This document shows, one piece after another, positions 18,398-27,208 of a stretch of 64,000 nucleotides of DNA (position 1 is the first letter of the stretch; every line of letters starts with the position of its first letter). Below the pieces are notes generated by a model that was not told where the DNA came from, did not search any database, and worked only from the letters and a program-made list of their open reading frames with translations. The translations under genes were made by a program, and so were the position numbers. The stretch is from an uncultured Bacteroidales bacterium (GTDB lineage Bacteria > Bacteroidota > Bacteroidia > Bacteroidales > UBA932), in contig CAMJKI010000002.1 of assembly GCA_946406355.1 (NCBI GenBank), positions 1-64,000 on the forward strand. Reading direction: 5' to 3'.

Positions 18398-18419
18398 ATG
18401 CCCGGCATCGATCGGGCAT
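18398..18419 (+). terminator. Hairpin after ruvA, possible terminator
   Basis: ATGCCCG pairs with CGGGCAT around an 8-base loop, followed by CTTTCGTT. It lies 32 bases after the ruvA stop. The weak U-run makes this a tentative call. Confidence 0.35.
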
Positions 18420-18423
18420 CTTT

Positions 18424-18439
18424 CGTTCCACGTGGAACA
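18424..18439. other. parS-like ParB-binding site, one base off a perfect palindrome
   Basis: CGTTCCACGTGGAACA; the central 14 bases (18425-18438) are perfectly palindromic and match the bacterial parS core GTTnCACGTGnAAC. It lies one base after the mnmG stop codon, in the gap between mnmG and ruvA. Confidence 0.7.
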
Positions 18440-18440
18440 A

Positions 18441-20378
18441 CTAACGTCCAAAATAAACCAATAGAACGGAAATATCTGCGGGAGAAACGCCCGATATCCT
18501 GGAAGCCTGAGCAATGGTCTCAGGCTTATACTTTGCCAATTTCTGCCGACATTCGATGGTCAAACCCTGAATTCCGTTGAAGTCGAAACCAGCAGGAATC
18601 TTAATATATTCAAGCCTGTTATTCTTTTCGGCCTGCAATTTCTCGCGCTCAATATACCCTGCATACTTCAAAGAAACCTCCACGGAAGTAATTACGTCAG
18701 GGGAATATGGAGCAAAGCGACGCAGGGGGTCAGGGGGATTAAGCCCCCTGTCAGATGAAACCTGTTGAACAAAAGCGTTAGCATTTGTTCCACGTGGAAC
18801 AAAAAGTAGGAGTTCTGCAAGGGAGAGCTCAGGACGAGAAACCAGATCTACAAGGTGTTTAGACTCGGTAATAGGAGTTGATCCAACCGATTCAAGGTAC
18901 GGATTAATCTCCTCTGGACGAAGCTTAACCTTGTAAGACAAGCCCTCCAGCGCCTTAACATCGGCATATTTTGTCTCGAACTGGTGATAGCGTTCGTCGG
19001 AGGCCAAACCAATCTTATGAGACAATTCGGTAAGACGGAAATCGGCATTGTCCTGCCGTAAAAGGATACGGAACTCGGCCCTGGACGTGAACATCCTATA
19101 AGGTTCGTCCACACCTTTATTAATTAAATCGTCTATAAGCACACCGATATAAGCCTGGTCTCTGTGCAAGACAAACGGCTCTGCCTCCTGCAGCTTCAGA
19201 TGAGCATTAATACCGGCCATAATACCCTGGGCGGCTGCTTCTTCATAACCGGTAGTACCATTAACCTGGCCGGCCAAGAAAAGATTCTCTACCACCTTGG
19301 ACTCCAGGGAATAGTGCAGATACTGCGGATCAAAATAATCATATTCTACCGCATAAGCCGGCTTGAATACCACGGCATTTTCCAAACCCTCAATAGCGTG
19401 CAAGGCTTCCAACTGAACCTCAAGAGGTAGGGAAGAGGAGAAACCCTGGAGGTAGTACTCCGGTGAATTAGAGCCCTCGGGTTCCAGAAACAACTGATGG
19501 GAATCCTTATCGGAGAAAGTTTTTAACTTGTCTTCAATGCTGGGACAGTACCTGGGGCCACGGCCATGAATGCGTCCGGTAAACAGGGGCGAGCGGTCAA
19601 AGCCCGTCTTCAGAATAGCATGTACCTTCTCGTTGGTATGAAGCAGATAGCAATCCATCTGCGCACGGTTACCCTGAACAGCCGAAGGAACATTCAGGAA
19701 AGAAAAGCGCTCCGGATTCTCATCGCCTTTTTGAGGAACCAGGGAGGAAAGGTCCAGCGAACGGATGTCGATTCGGGGCGGGGTGCCGGTTTTCATCCGG
19801 GCGGTGGGGACACCCAAAGAAGCCAGCTGGTCGGAAATCCCATAAGACGCCATCTCCCCGATGCGGCCTCCCTCAAAAGTGTTCTCGCCGATATACATCC
19901 TACCGTTGAGGAAGGTGCCGGCAGTTAAAACAAAGGCCCGAGCGTGGAAAATTGCACCTGTAACAGTACGAACGCCGCAGATTTTGGAATTCTCAAAGAG
20001 AAAACTTGCGGCAAAATCTGCGTAAATACTTAATTTAGAATTACTTAGCAGATAATTTAGCCATGTTCGGGAAAAGAGCTGTTTGTCGCACTGGGCGCGC
20101 GGACTCCACATGGCAGGTCCCTTTGAGCGATTAAGCATCCGGAACTGAAGCGTAGCGGCATCGGTCACCAATCCGGTATAGCCACCCAGCGCATCAATCT
20201 CGCGAACAATCTGACCTTTGGCAATTCCGCCCACCGCCGGGTTGCAGGACATCTTGGCCAGGCCATACAAATCCGGCGTAATGAGTAAAACGGAGGAACC
20301 CATATTAGCGGCAGCCATGGCCGCTTCACAGCCGGCATGACCACCGCCTATAACTATAATATCATAGCTGCCTGTCAT
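18441..20378 (-). CDS. mnmG: tRNA uridine-5-carboxymethylaminomethyl modification enzyme MnmG
   Basis: 645 residues; FAD enzyme that with MnmE modifies U34 of tRNAs. The N-terminal dinucleotide fold [21 protein letters not shown] is followed by [35 protein letters not shown] and [12 protein letters not shown] are conserved, and the C-terminal domain has [19 protein letters not shown]. Between LAELL and [14 protein letters not shown] there are about 35 residues (from 524) that look inserted and are encoded around a parS palindrome. The stop is TAG at 18443-18441. ATG overlaps the ybeY stop (ATGA). Translation can be coupled to ybeY. Confidence 0.95.
   Translation of the reverse strand: MTGSYDIIVIGGGHAGCEAAMAAANMGSSVLLITPDLYGLAKMSCNPAVGGIAKGQIVREIDALGGYTGLVTDAATLQFRMLNRSKGPAMWSPRAQCDKQLFSRTWLNYLLSNSKLSIYADFAASFLFENSKICGVRTVTGAIFHARAFVLTAGTFLNGRMYIGENTFEGGRIGEMASYGISDQLASLGVPTARMKTGTPPRIDIRSLDLSSLVPQKGDENPERFSFLNVPSAVQGNRAQMDCYLLHTNEKVHAILKTGFDRSPLFTGRIHGRGPRYCPSIEDKLKTFSDKDSHQLFLEPEGSNSPEYYLQGFSSSLPLEVQLEALHAIEGLENAVVFKPAYAVEYDYFDPQYLHYSLESKVVENLFLAGQVNGTTGYEEAAAQGIMAGINAHLKLQEAEPFVLHRDQAYIGVLIDDLINKGVDEPYRMFTSRAEFRILLRQDNADFRLTELSHKIGLASDERYHQFETKYADVKALEGLSYKVKLRPEEINPYLESVGSTPITESKHLVDLVSRPELSLAELLLFVPRGTNANAFVQQVSSDRGLNPPDPLRRFAPYSPDVITSVEVSLKYAGYIEREKLQAEKNNRLEYIKIPAGFDFNGIQGLTIECRQKLAKYKPETIAQASRISGVSPADISVLLVYFGR
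18722..18750. repeat. GC-rich repeat and hairpin inside the mnmG insert
   Basis: CAGGGGG occurs twice in direct orientation (18723-18729, 18731-18737), and the second copy pairs with CCCCCTG at 18744-18750 around a 6-base loop. It codes for part of the extra MnmG segment. Confidence 0.5.
18787..18802. other. parS site (perfect palindrome) inside mnmG
   Basis: TGTTCCACGTGGAACA is a perfect 16-bp palindrome, extended by two AT pairs to 18785-18804. It fits the ParB site consensus and is translated within mnmG as FVPRGT. No parA or parB is in the window. Confidence 0.8.
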
Positions 20379-20794
20379 ACAAGCTCACGAAGGGACAGAT
20401 AATAATTCTCCTTGGAACGCATGGTAGCAATATCGGCCTTGCTATGGTCGTCGTATCCAATAAGGTGCAGCAGGCCATGAACAATTACCCGATTCAATTC
20501 ATCGGCAAACTCGGTTCCATAGGTAATGGCATTTTCCCGGACGGAATCAATGGAAATGAACAGATCTCCGGAAAGACGGTCTCCTACACAATAGTCGAAG
20601 GTGATAATATCCGTGAAGTAGTCGTGCTGAAGATACTTCATATTCACGTCCAGGATATAATTGTCGGAACAAAAGATAACAGACACATCGCCAAGCCGGC
20701 GGATCTCACTCTCGGCAACCAGCTTTAGCCAGCGGGAAGTTCGGCGCTTCTCGGGATAGGAGAACTTGATATCTTCGGTAAAATAGGAAACCAT
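20375..20794 (-). CDS. ybeY: Endoribonuclease YbeY (16S rRNA maturation)
   Basis: 139 residues from ATG 20794; a TTG two codons earlier is less likely. Metal-dependent single-strand RNase for rRNA 3' processing and ribosome quality control. The zinc motif is [19 protein letters not shown] (H-3x-H-5x-H), and [18 protein letters not shown] plus LSGDLFIS precede it as in the family. The stop overlaps the mnmG ATG by four bases, so the two genes form an operon. Confidence 0.95.
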   Translation of the reverse strand: MVSYFTEDIKFSYPEKRRTSRWLKLVAESEIRRLGDVSVIFCSDNYILDVNMKYLQHDYFTDIITFDYCVGDRLSGDLFISIDSVRENAITYGTEFADELNRVIVHGLLHLIGYDDHSKADIATMRSKENYYLSLRELV

Positions 20795-20810
20795 AGCCAA
20801 AATATTTATG

Positions 20811-20827
20811 CAAAATTAGTAAATTTG
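20811..20827. promoter_or_regulatory. Back-to-back -7 boxes of ybeY and hflX
   Basis: CAAAATTA (read leftward TAATTTTG, 16 bases from the ybeY ATG) and TAAATTTG (6 bases from the hflX ATG) are separated by one G. Confidence 0.55.
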
Positions 20828-20833
20828 CGTGAT

Positions 20834-22018
20834 ATGAGCGAATTCAAGACAAATAAAGCCGTATTCGTGGGCGTCATCCTGGAGAAAGGAGCCGAGCGTA
20901 AGGTGCAGGAGTACCTGGACGAACTGGCGTTTCTGGCCGAAACGGCCGGCGCCATTCCCGACAAGATGTTCACCCAGCGGCTGGACCGGCCGGACAAGGC
21001 CACCTATATCGGCCCTGGCAAACTGGAGGAAATCAAGGAATATTGCCAGGAAAACGAGATGGAGTACGTTATTTTTGACGATGAACTCACGGGCATGCAA
21101 CAGCGCAATATCGAGAAGGTGATTGCATGCAGCGACGTAATAGACCGTACCAGCCTTATCCTGGAAATCTTTGCCCAGCGAGCCAAAACCTCCTATGCCA
21201 AAATGCAGGTGGAGCTGGCCCACTATAATTATATGCTGCCACGCCTGGCGGGCATGTGGACGCACCTGGAGCGACAGCGCGGCGGCATGGGAACCCGCGG
21301 CGGTATGGGTGAAACCCAGATAGAGATTGACCGCCGGATTGTGAAGCAGCGCATTTCCAAGCTGAAGGAGGACCTCAAAAAGGTGGACAAGCAGATGGCC
21401 ACCCAAAGGAGCAACCGGGGCTCACTGGTGCGGCTGGCCCTGGTGGGCTATACCAATGTGGGAAAAAGCACGCTAATGAACCTCCTGGCCAAGAGCGACG
21501 TATTTGCCGAAAACAAGCTGTTTGCTACGCTGGACACCACCGTGCGCAAGGTGGTCATAGAGAATGTGCCTTTCCTGCTGAGTGACACTGTGGGCTTTAT
21601 CCGCAAGTTGCCCACCCAGCTGGTAGAGGCCTTCAAGAGCACCCTGGACGAGGTTCGCGAGGCCGATGTGCTGGTGCACGTGGTAGACATCTCCCATCCC
21701 GGATTCGAGGAGCAGATGGAGGTGGTGGAAAGGACGCTGCGGGAAATTGGCGCAGCGGGCAAACCCGTGTATGTAGTATTCAATAAAGTGGATGCTTACA
21801 CTTATGAACCCTACGACGAGTTCTCCCTGGAGCCTCCCAAGCCCATCAACCGCACCTTGGAGGAGCTCAAAAACAGCTGGATTGCCGAGGAAAAGACGCC
21901 CTGCATCTTCATTTCGGCCAAGGAGAAAATCGGCATGGAAAAACTCCGCAACGACCTGTATAAGATTGTTGCAGAGATGCATGCCGGCCGGTACCCGTTC
22001 AACAACTTTTTGTGGTAA
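20834..22018 (+). CDS. hflX: Ribosome-associated GTPase HflX
   Basis: 394 residues from ATG 20834; a TTG three codons upstream would overlap the -7 box. HflX splits stalled ribosomes after stress. The N-terminal nucleotide-binding domain has DRPDKATYIGPGKLEEI and DRTSLILEIFAQRAKT; the linker has the GGMGTRGGMGETQIEIDRR signature. The G domain shows VGYTNVGKSTLMNLL, a DTVGFI switch, and VFNKVD. It is transcribed alone, away from ybeY, and is followed by a strong hairpin. Confidence 0.95.
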   Translation: MSEFKTNKAVFVGVILEKGAERKVQEYLDELAFLAETAGAIPDKMFTQRLDRPDKATYIGPGKLEEIKEYCQENEMEYVIFDDELTGMQQRNIEKVIACSDVIDRTSLILEIFAQRAKTSYAKMQVELAHYNYMLPRLAGMWTHLERQRGGMGTRGGMGETQIEIDRRIVKQRISKLKEDLKKVDKQMATQRSNRGSLVRLALVGYTNVGKSTLMNLLAKSDVFAENKLFATLDTTVRKVVIENVPFLLSDTVGFIRKLPTQLVEAFKSTLDEVREADVLVHVVDISHPGFEEQMEVVERTLREIGAAGKPVYVVFNKVDAYTYEPYDEFSLEPPKPINRTLEELKNSWIAEEKTPCIFISAKEKIGMEKLRNDLYKIVAEMHAGRYPFNNFLW

Positions 22019-22329
22019 TTGGGCCTTGTTTGAATTAATATTCAACTATTTTCGTCAAAATTAGCATTTTTTCGAGCGCTTTTATTTTGTAAGGAAAAGC
22101 GCTCGTAATTTTACGGATTATAAGCAACCAGCGCACCCAAAACCCCTAAAAATAACGAACGGCGTGAATAATTATACTATATTATATATATGAATCCCGC
22201 TCGGGAATTTGCATAATTAAAATTTCTTTCCAATCTTTGCAGCCTATTCCGTTTAACAGACGGGGTTTTGTCGTTTTATTCGACGTAGAGTATTTGTATC
22301 AATATTTATGTTTAACTAATGTCTTGCTT
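22019..22329 (+). promoter_or_regulatory. susC upstream region with promoter
   Basis: This 311-bp gap has no gene. After a hairpin at its start it is AT-rich. TTTG at 22208-22211 and AATCTTTG at 22232-22239 are 20 bases apart and fit the -33/-7 arrangement with one mismatch, giving a susC leader of about 85 nt. No sigma or anti-sigma gene accompanies the locus. Confidence 0.45.
22073..22105 (+). terminator. Hairpin terminator after hflX
   Basis: CGAGCGCTTTT pairs perfectly with AAAAGCGCTCG (11 bp) around an 11-base loop, followed by TAATTTTA. It lies 54 bases after the hflX stop. Confidence 0.6.
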
Positions 22330-25300
22330 ATGAAAAAGTTCAAGATTTTTCTCTCGGCAGTGGCAGTTTTAGCAATGTCCTTCACGGCAGCGGCACAGAA
22401 CATCAATGTGTCCGGTAAAGTGACGGATGCGGCTGGTGAACCCATCGTGGGCGCCAATGTGGTGCTCGCCGGTTCCTCCACCACCTATGCCCTGACCGAT
22501 GTCTCCGGCGCTTATAAAATCAGTGTTCCGCGCAATGGAACCCTGGACGTAAGCTGCCTGGGTTACCAGAGTGTTTCTGTTCCCGTAAACGGACAGACCA
22601 CCCTGAACATTGTCCTCCAGGACGATACACAGATGCTGGATGAGACCATCGTGGTGGCATTCGGTACTTCCACCAAGGAAGCTTTTACCGGAGCGGCCAA
22701 GGTGATCGGCGACGAAAAGTTGCAGCGCTCCACCGTAACGGAAGTTACCAGCGCATTAGCCGGTCAGGTGGCTGGTGTACAGCTCACCTCTTCCAACGGT
22801 GCCCCTGGTTCCAAGCCTACCCTCCGTATCCGCGGTATCAGCTCCATTTCTGCCGGCAACGATCCTCTGATCATTGTGGACGGCGCCCCCTTCGGCGGTG
22901 ATTTGAACAATATCAACCCGGCCGATATCGAGAGCATGACCGTGCAGAAGGATGCTGCTTCCAACGCCCTCTATGGTGCCCGTGGTGCCAACGGTGTTAT
23001 CATGATTACCACCAAGAGAGCCAAGCAGTCGGACGCCATTGTTACGCTGGACGCCAAAGTTGGTGTTAACACCAAGGGCCTGCAGAACTACGTAACCTTC
23101 CGCGATCCCGCCGCTTACTACGAGATGCACTACCAGTCTCTGTACAATTATTATGTAGACAAGAAGGGTGACTCTGCCGCTATGGCCTACCGCCATGCCA
23201 ACGAAGTGCTTACCGGTTCTTCTTCCAGCGGCGGTCTGGGTTATCTGGTGTACAGCGTTCCCGACGGACAGTATCTCATTGGTTCCAATGGCAAACTGAA
23301 CCCGAACGCCACCCTGGGCAACCACATCACCTACAAGGGCGAAGATTATCTGGTTACCCCCGATAACTGGGACGACTACGCATACCGTACCGGCATCCGT
23401 CAGGAATACAACGTTTCCGTATCGGCCGGCGGTCCCAAGAGTTCCTTCTATGCCGCTGTCGGTTACCTGGACAACCAGGGTATCACCAAAGCTTCCGACA
23501 TGCAGCGTATGACCGGCCGTCTGCGCGCCGACTACCAGGCCAAGAGCTGGCTCAAGGTTGGTGCCAACATCGGTCTCACCCACTTCAACTTCAATTCGCT
23601 GGGCAACAACGGTTCCAGCAACTCCACCGGTAACATCTGGGCCTTCACTTCCCAGCTGGCTCCTATCTATCCCCTGTGGATCAGAAACGGAGACGGCTCC
23701 ATCAAGAAAGACTCCAACGGTTTTGAAATGATGGACTACGGTTCCAAGCTGAACGCCGGTCTCACCCGTACTTACCTGGGAGACTCCAACGCCCTTATGG
23801 ACAGCTACCTGAACACCCGTAACCAGGAAGGCAACTCCGTGAGCGCTAACGGTTTCGTGGATATTGACATCCTGCGGGGCCTCAAGCTCACCATCAACGG
23901 TACCGGTTATGTAGATGAAACCCGTTCCAAGTATGTGTACAACCCGTACTATGGCCAGTTCGACTCTACCGGTGGTACCGTAGAAGTGGAGCACAGCCGT
24001 TACATCACCTACAACCTGCAGCAAATCCTCAACTACAATACCGAATTTGCAAACCGTTTCCACCTGGGTGCCATGCTCGGTCATGAGTATTATAATTCCA
24101 GAAGCTACAATCTCTGGGGCTCCAAGTCCAAGATGTTCGACCAGAGCAACACCGAACTCAGCGGTGCGGTTGTAGACGGTAAGAATGCCGGTTCCTCCCT
24201 CTCCGAGTACAACAACGAAGGTTTCTTCGCCCGTGTACTGTTCGACGACAACAATACCTTCTTCCTGAACGCCTCCGTGCGTCGCGACGCTTCTTCCCGC
24301 TTCGCTCCGGAAAAGCGCTGGGGTACCTTCTGGGCCCTGGGTGCCGCCTGGATCATCTCCAAGGAAAGCTGGTTCAACGCCCCCTGGATTGATGAACTCA
24401 AGTTCAAGGCTTCCATCGGCTCGCAGGGTAACGACAACATCGGTTCCTACCGTTATACCGATACCTACGATATCGTTAACTCCGACGGCGAAGTAGCTAC
24501 CTCCTTCTCCACGAAGGGTAACCGCGACATCACTTGGGAAACCAACACCAACTTCAATGCCGGTATTGAGTTCTCCCTCTTCAACCGTGTGTCCGGTAGC
24601 ATCGACTACTTCTCCCGTAAGACCACCGACATGCTGTTCTCCTTCCCTGTGGCACCGTCCCTGGGTTACAGCTCCTATTATGCCAACGTTGGTGATATGA
24701 ACAACCGCGGTATTGAGGTGGACCTGAGCGTTAATATTATCAACAAGAAGAACTTCCGTTGGGATGTTAACGGTAACCTCACCTATTTCAAGAACAAGAT
24801 TACCATGCTGCACGACGAAAAGAAAACCACCCGTGCCTATGACATGAATGGTAATCTTACCGAAGGTTACTCCTCCGGTTCCCAGTTCGTGGGAGAAGGT
24901 GCTTCCCTCTACAGCTGGTACGTTAGAGAATATGCCGGCGTAGATCCCGAAACCGGTGAATCCCTCTGGTATAAGATCCAGTGGAAGACGGACGAGGACG
25001 GCAACGAGATCAAGGACGAGAACGACCATCCCATCTTTGACGGTGTTACCACCACCAAGGCCTATGCCGATGCCTCCCAGTTCATCAACAACAAGTCTGG
25101 TATGGCTCCCGTCTATGGCGGCTTCGGTACCAGCCTGGAACTCTATGGTGTAGACTTCTCCATCAACTTCAGCTATCAGCTGGGCGGCTGGCGTTACGAC
25201 AGCCAGTATGCCTCCTTCATGGCTTCTGCTGCCGGTTCCAACATCGGCTACAACTACCATGTAGACCTCCTGAAGTCCTGGACCAAGGAGAATCCCAATA

Positions 25301-25593
25301 CCGACGTTCCCCGTTTCCAGTACGGTGACACCTATTCTGCCGGTACTTCTACCCGCTTCCTTACGAAAGCCAGCTATCTGAACATCGAGAACGTGAACCT
25401 GGGTTACACCTTCCCGGCCAAGCTCACCCAGAAGGTGAAGATCTCTTCCCTGAGAATTTACGTGGCCGCCGAAAACCTGGGTTACTGGTCTGTGCGTACG
25501 GGCTTCGACCCTCGTCAGGGTTACTCCGCCGCCGATGCTTCTTCCTACTCCCCGATGAGAACTATCTCGGGTGGTATCACTGTTAAATTCTAA
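22330..25593 (+). CDS. susC: SusC-type TonB-dependent outer-membrane transporter
   Basis: 1087 residues from ATG 22330, chosen because the signal peptide MKKFKIFLSAVAVLAMSFTAAAQ starts there. A carboxypeptidase-regulatory-like domain (INVSGKVTDAAGEPIVGANVVL) covers about 25-105. The plug domain follows, with TSALAGQVAGVQL, LRIRGISSIS, PLIIVDGAPF, and SMTVQKDAASNALYGARGANG ending in VIMITTK. The rest is the 22-strand barrel with aromatic terminus SGGITVKF. SusC imports oligomers captured by SusD, powered by TonB. Neighbours include a cysteine protease and no glycosidase, so peptides are a likelier substrate than glycans; this is inference. Confidence 0.95.
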   Translation: MKKFKIFLSAVAVLAMSFTAAAQNINVSGKVTDAAGEPIVGANVVLAGSSTTYALTDVSGAYKISVPRNGTLDVSCLGYQSVSVPVNGQTTLNIVLQDDTQMLDETIVVAFGTSTKEAFTGAAKVIGDEKLQRSTVTEVTSALAGQVAGVQLTSSNGAPGSKPTLRIRGISSISAGNDPLIIVDGAPFGGDLNNINPADIESMTVQKDAASNALYGARGANGVIMITTKRAKQSDAIVTLDAKVGVNTKGLQNYVTFRDPAAYYEMHYQSLYNYYVDKKGDSAAMAYRHANEVLTGSSSSGGLGYLVYSVPDGQYLIGSNGKLNPNATLGNHITYKGEDYLVTPDNWDDYAYRTGIRQEYNVSVSAGGPKSSFYAAVGYLDNQGITKASDMQRMTGRLRADYQAKSWLKVGANIGLTHFNFNSLGNNGSSNSTGNIWAFTSQLAPIYPLWIRNGDGSIKKDSNGFEMMDYGSKLNAGLTRTYLGDSNALMDSYLNTRNQEGNSVSANGFVDIDILRGLKLTINGTGYVDETRSKYVYNPYYGQFDSTGGTVEVEHSRYITYNLQQILNYNTEFANRFHLGAMLGHEYYNSRSYNLWGSKSKMFDQSNTELSGAVVDGKNAGSSLSEYNNEGFFARVLFDDNNTFFLNASVRRDASSRFAPEKRWGTFWALGAAWIISKESWFNAPWIDELKFKASIGSQGNDNIGSYRYTDTYDIVNSDGEVATSFSTKGNRDITWETNTNFNAGIEFSLFNRVSGSIDYFSRKTTDMLFSFPVAPSLGYSSYYANVGDMNNRGIEVDLSVNIINKKNFRWDVNGNLTYFKNKITMLHDEKKTTRAYDMNGNLTEGYSSGSQFVGEGASLYSWYVREYAGVDPETGESLWYKIQWKTDEDGNEIKDENDHPIFDGVTTTKAYADASQFINNKSGMAPVYGGFGTSLELYGVDFSINFSYQLGGWRYDSQYASFMASAAGSNIGYNYHVDLLKSWTKENPNTDVPRFQYGDTYSAGTSTRFLTKASYLNIENVNLGYTFPAKLTQKVKISSLRIYVAAENLGYWSVRTGFDPRQGYSAADASSYSPMRTISGGITVKF

Positions 25594-25605
25594 TCCGACA
25601 CGAAT

Positions 25606-27189
25606 ATGAAAAACATACTTAAATTCGTTTCTGTCGCGGTCCTTGCTTCTGTTGTTCTCAACGCCTGCATCAAGGAAACATTCCCGATGAGCTCCACAGC
25701 CACCACCGAGCAGGTAAGTTCTTCTGCATCGGCTCTTGAAGCTTCCGTAAACGGTATTCCCGCCCAGATGTCCCAGGGTTACCTGGTATATGGCAGCCAG
25801 ACTTACGAGAACGATATGGCCTATCCGCTGTACATGATTACTTTCGCCGAGATGACCGGTGAAATGTACGCCGTGGGCGATGCAGGCTATGATCACTATC
25901 AGAACGCCAGCACCTGCCTCAGTTATGGTCCTACCGCCGCTCGCCAGAGCTATGTTCCCTGGAGAACCATGTATATGTTCGTCAAGAGCGCCAACGATGT
26001 AATCGGTGCCATTAACGAAGAGACCGCATCCGAGGCTCAGCTCGCCTATAAGGGCATGGCTTATGCCTACCGTGCTTTCTGCTACTTCATGCTCACCAGC
26101 ATGTACGAACCCGTGGAAAACAAATACACCGATGTTTCCAAGGTTAAAGGTCTTACCGTTCCTATCGTGACCGAAGAGACTACCGAAGAACAGGCCAAGA
26201 AGAACCCCCGCGCTTCGCATGCCGAAATGATTTCCTTCATCCTGAGCGATTTGGACAACGCCGAGAAGTACCTGGCCAACAGCACCTCTTCCAACAAGAT
26301 GTTCCCTTCCCTTGCCGTTGCATACGGCATTCGCGCCAAAGTGCTCATGCTGGACGGCAAGTATGCCGAAGCAGAGAAGTATGCCCGTCAGGCTATCACC
26401 GCCTCCGGTTGCCGCCCGCTCACCCAGGCCGAATGGGAAGATCCCAAGACCGGTTTCAATACCGCCAACGACGCCTGGATGTGGTATACCACCTATTCCG
26501 CCGAAAACATGGGTAACCTGTGCAACTTCACCGGCTGGATGGCCGCTGAGGCCGACTGGGGCTATGCTTCCCTTACCGTTCCCGGCATTGACAAGGCCCT
26601 GTATGAACGCATCCCCGACACGGACTTCCGCAAACATTCCTGGGTAGATCCTGAAAAGATGGATTATTACAAGTACCAGACTGTCCGCGATGCCGACTGG
26701 TTCGAAGAACTGCCGGATTACACCTCCCTTAAGTTCCGCTGCGTTGGCGGTGACTTTGAGACCTACAGCGTAGGTGGCGTGTGCGACGTTCCCATGATGC
26801 GCGTAGAGGAAATGTACTACATTGAGGCCGAGGCAAAGGCTCACCAGAATCTGTCCGCTGGCGTTGAGGCCATGGTCAACTTCGTGAAGACTTACCGCGA
26901 TCCCGAGTACAACTTCCGCGCTGCAAGCTTCGACGAGTTTGCCGACGAATATGTTTACCAGAAAAAGGTTGAGTTCTGGGGAGAAGGTATCTCCTTCCAC
27001 GACATCAAGCGCCTCAAGACTGGTGTTTACCAGGGTTACGAAGGCACTAACGCTCCCGGTACCAACTTCGCTATCAACTGTGACGGCATTAAGCCTAACA
27101 TGAACTTCTGCATCCCTACCTCCGAGGTTGAGAACAATACTGCTCTCGAGGGATTCAACAACCCCGACCCCTCCGGTACTGTTAAATAA
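25606..27189 (+). CDS. susD: SusD-like surface substrate-binding lipoprotein
   Basis: 527 residues. The lipoprotein signal ends VVLNAC with the acylated Cys at 21, followed by IKETFP, and an acidic or mixed start typical of surface lipoproteins. The SusD TPR-like helices appear in AYKGMAYAYRAFCYFMLTS and SLAVAYGIRAKVLMLDGKY. The C-terminal SusD signature is MMRVEEMYYIEAEAKAH, then KKVEFWGEGISFHDIKRLK, and the protein ends with a typical short NP-rich tail. It lies 12 bases after susC and would cap its barrel. Substrate is unknown. Confidence 0.94.
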   Translation: MKNILKFVSVAVLASVVLNACIKETFPMSSTATTEQVSSSASALEASVNGIPAQMSQGYLVYGSQTYENDMAYPLYMITFAEMTGEMYAVGDAGYDHYQNASTCLSYGPTAARQSYVPWRTMYMFVKSANDVIGAINEETASEAQLAYKGMAYAYRAFCYFMLTSMYEPVENKYTDVSKVKGLTVPIVTEETTEEQAKKNPRASHAEMISFILSDLDNAEKYLANSTSSNKMFPSLAVAYGIRAKVLMLDGKYAEAEKYARQAITASGCRPLTQAEWEDPKTGFNTANDAWMWYTTYSAENMGNLCNFTGWMAAEADWGYASLTVPGIDKALYERIPDTDFRKHSWVDPEKMDYYKYQTVRDADWFEELPDYTSLKFRCVGGDFETYSVGGVCDVPMMRVEEMYYIEAEAKAHQNLSAGVEAMVNFVKTYRDPEYNFRAASFDEFADEYVYQKKVEFWGEGISFHDIKRLKTGVYQGYEGTNAPGTNFAINCDGIKPNMNFCIPTSEVENNTALEGFNNPDPSGTVK

Positions 27190-27208
27190 TTAGAAAAAAT
27201 CGCGCAAT

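Noticed and set aside
18391-18398. TGACGTCA palindrome after ruvA as an operator
   Set aside because: Single 8-bp copy, no known matching regulator in the phylum and no promoter nearby.
20825-20836. TTG 20825 as hflX start
   Set aside because: It lies inside the -7 box, so the transcript could not contain it; ATG 20834 is used.
22756-27000. 1414-residue open frame on the minus strand opposite susC and susD
   Set aside because: It mirrors the biased codon use of the two real genes, is rich in Gly/Val/His with no family motif, and has no promoter. The plus-strand proteins are clear homologues.
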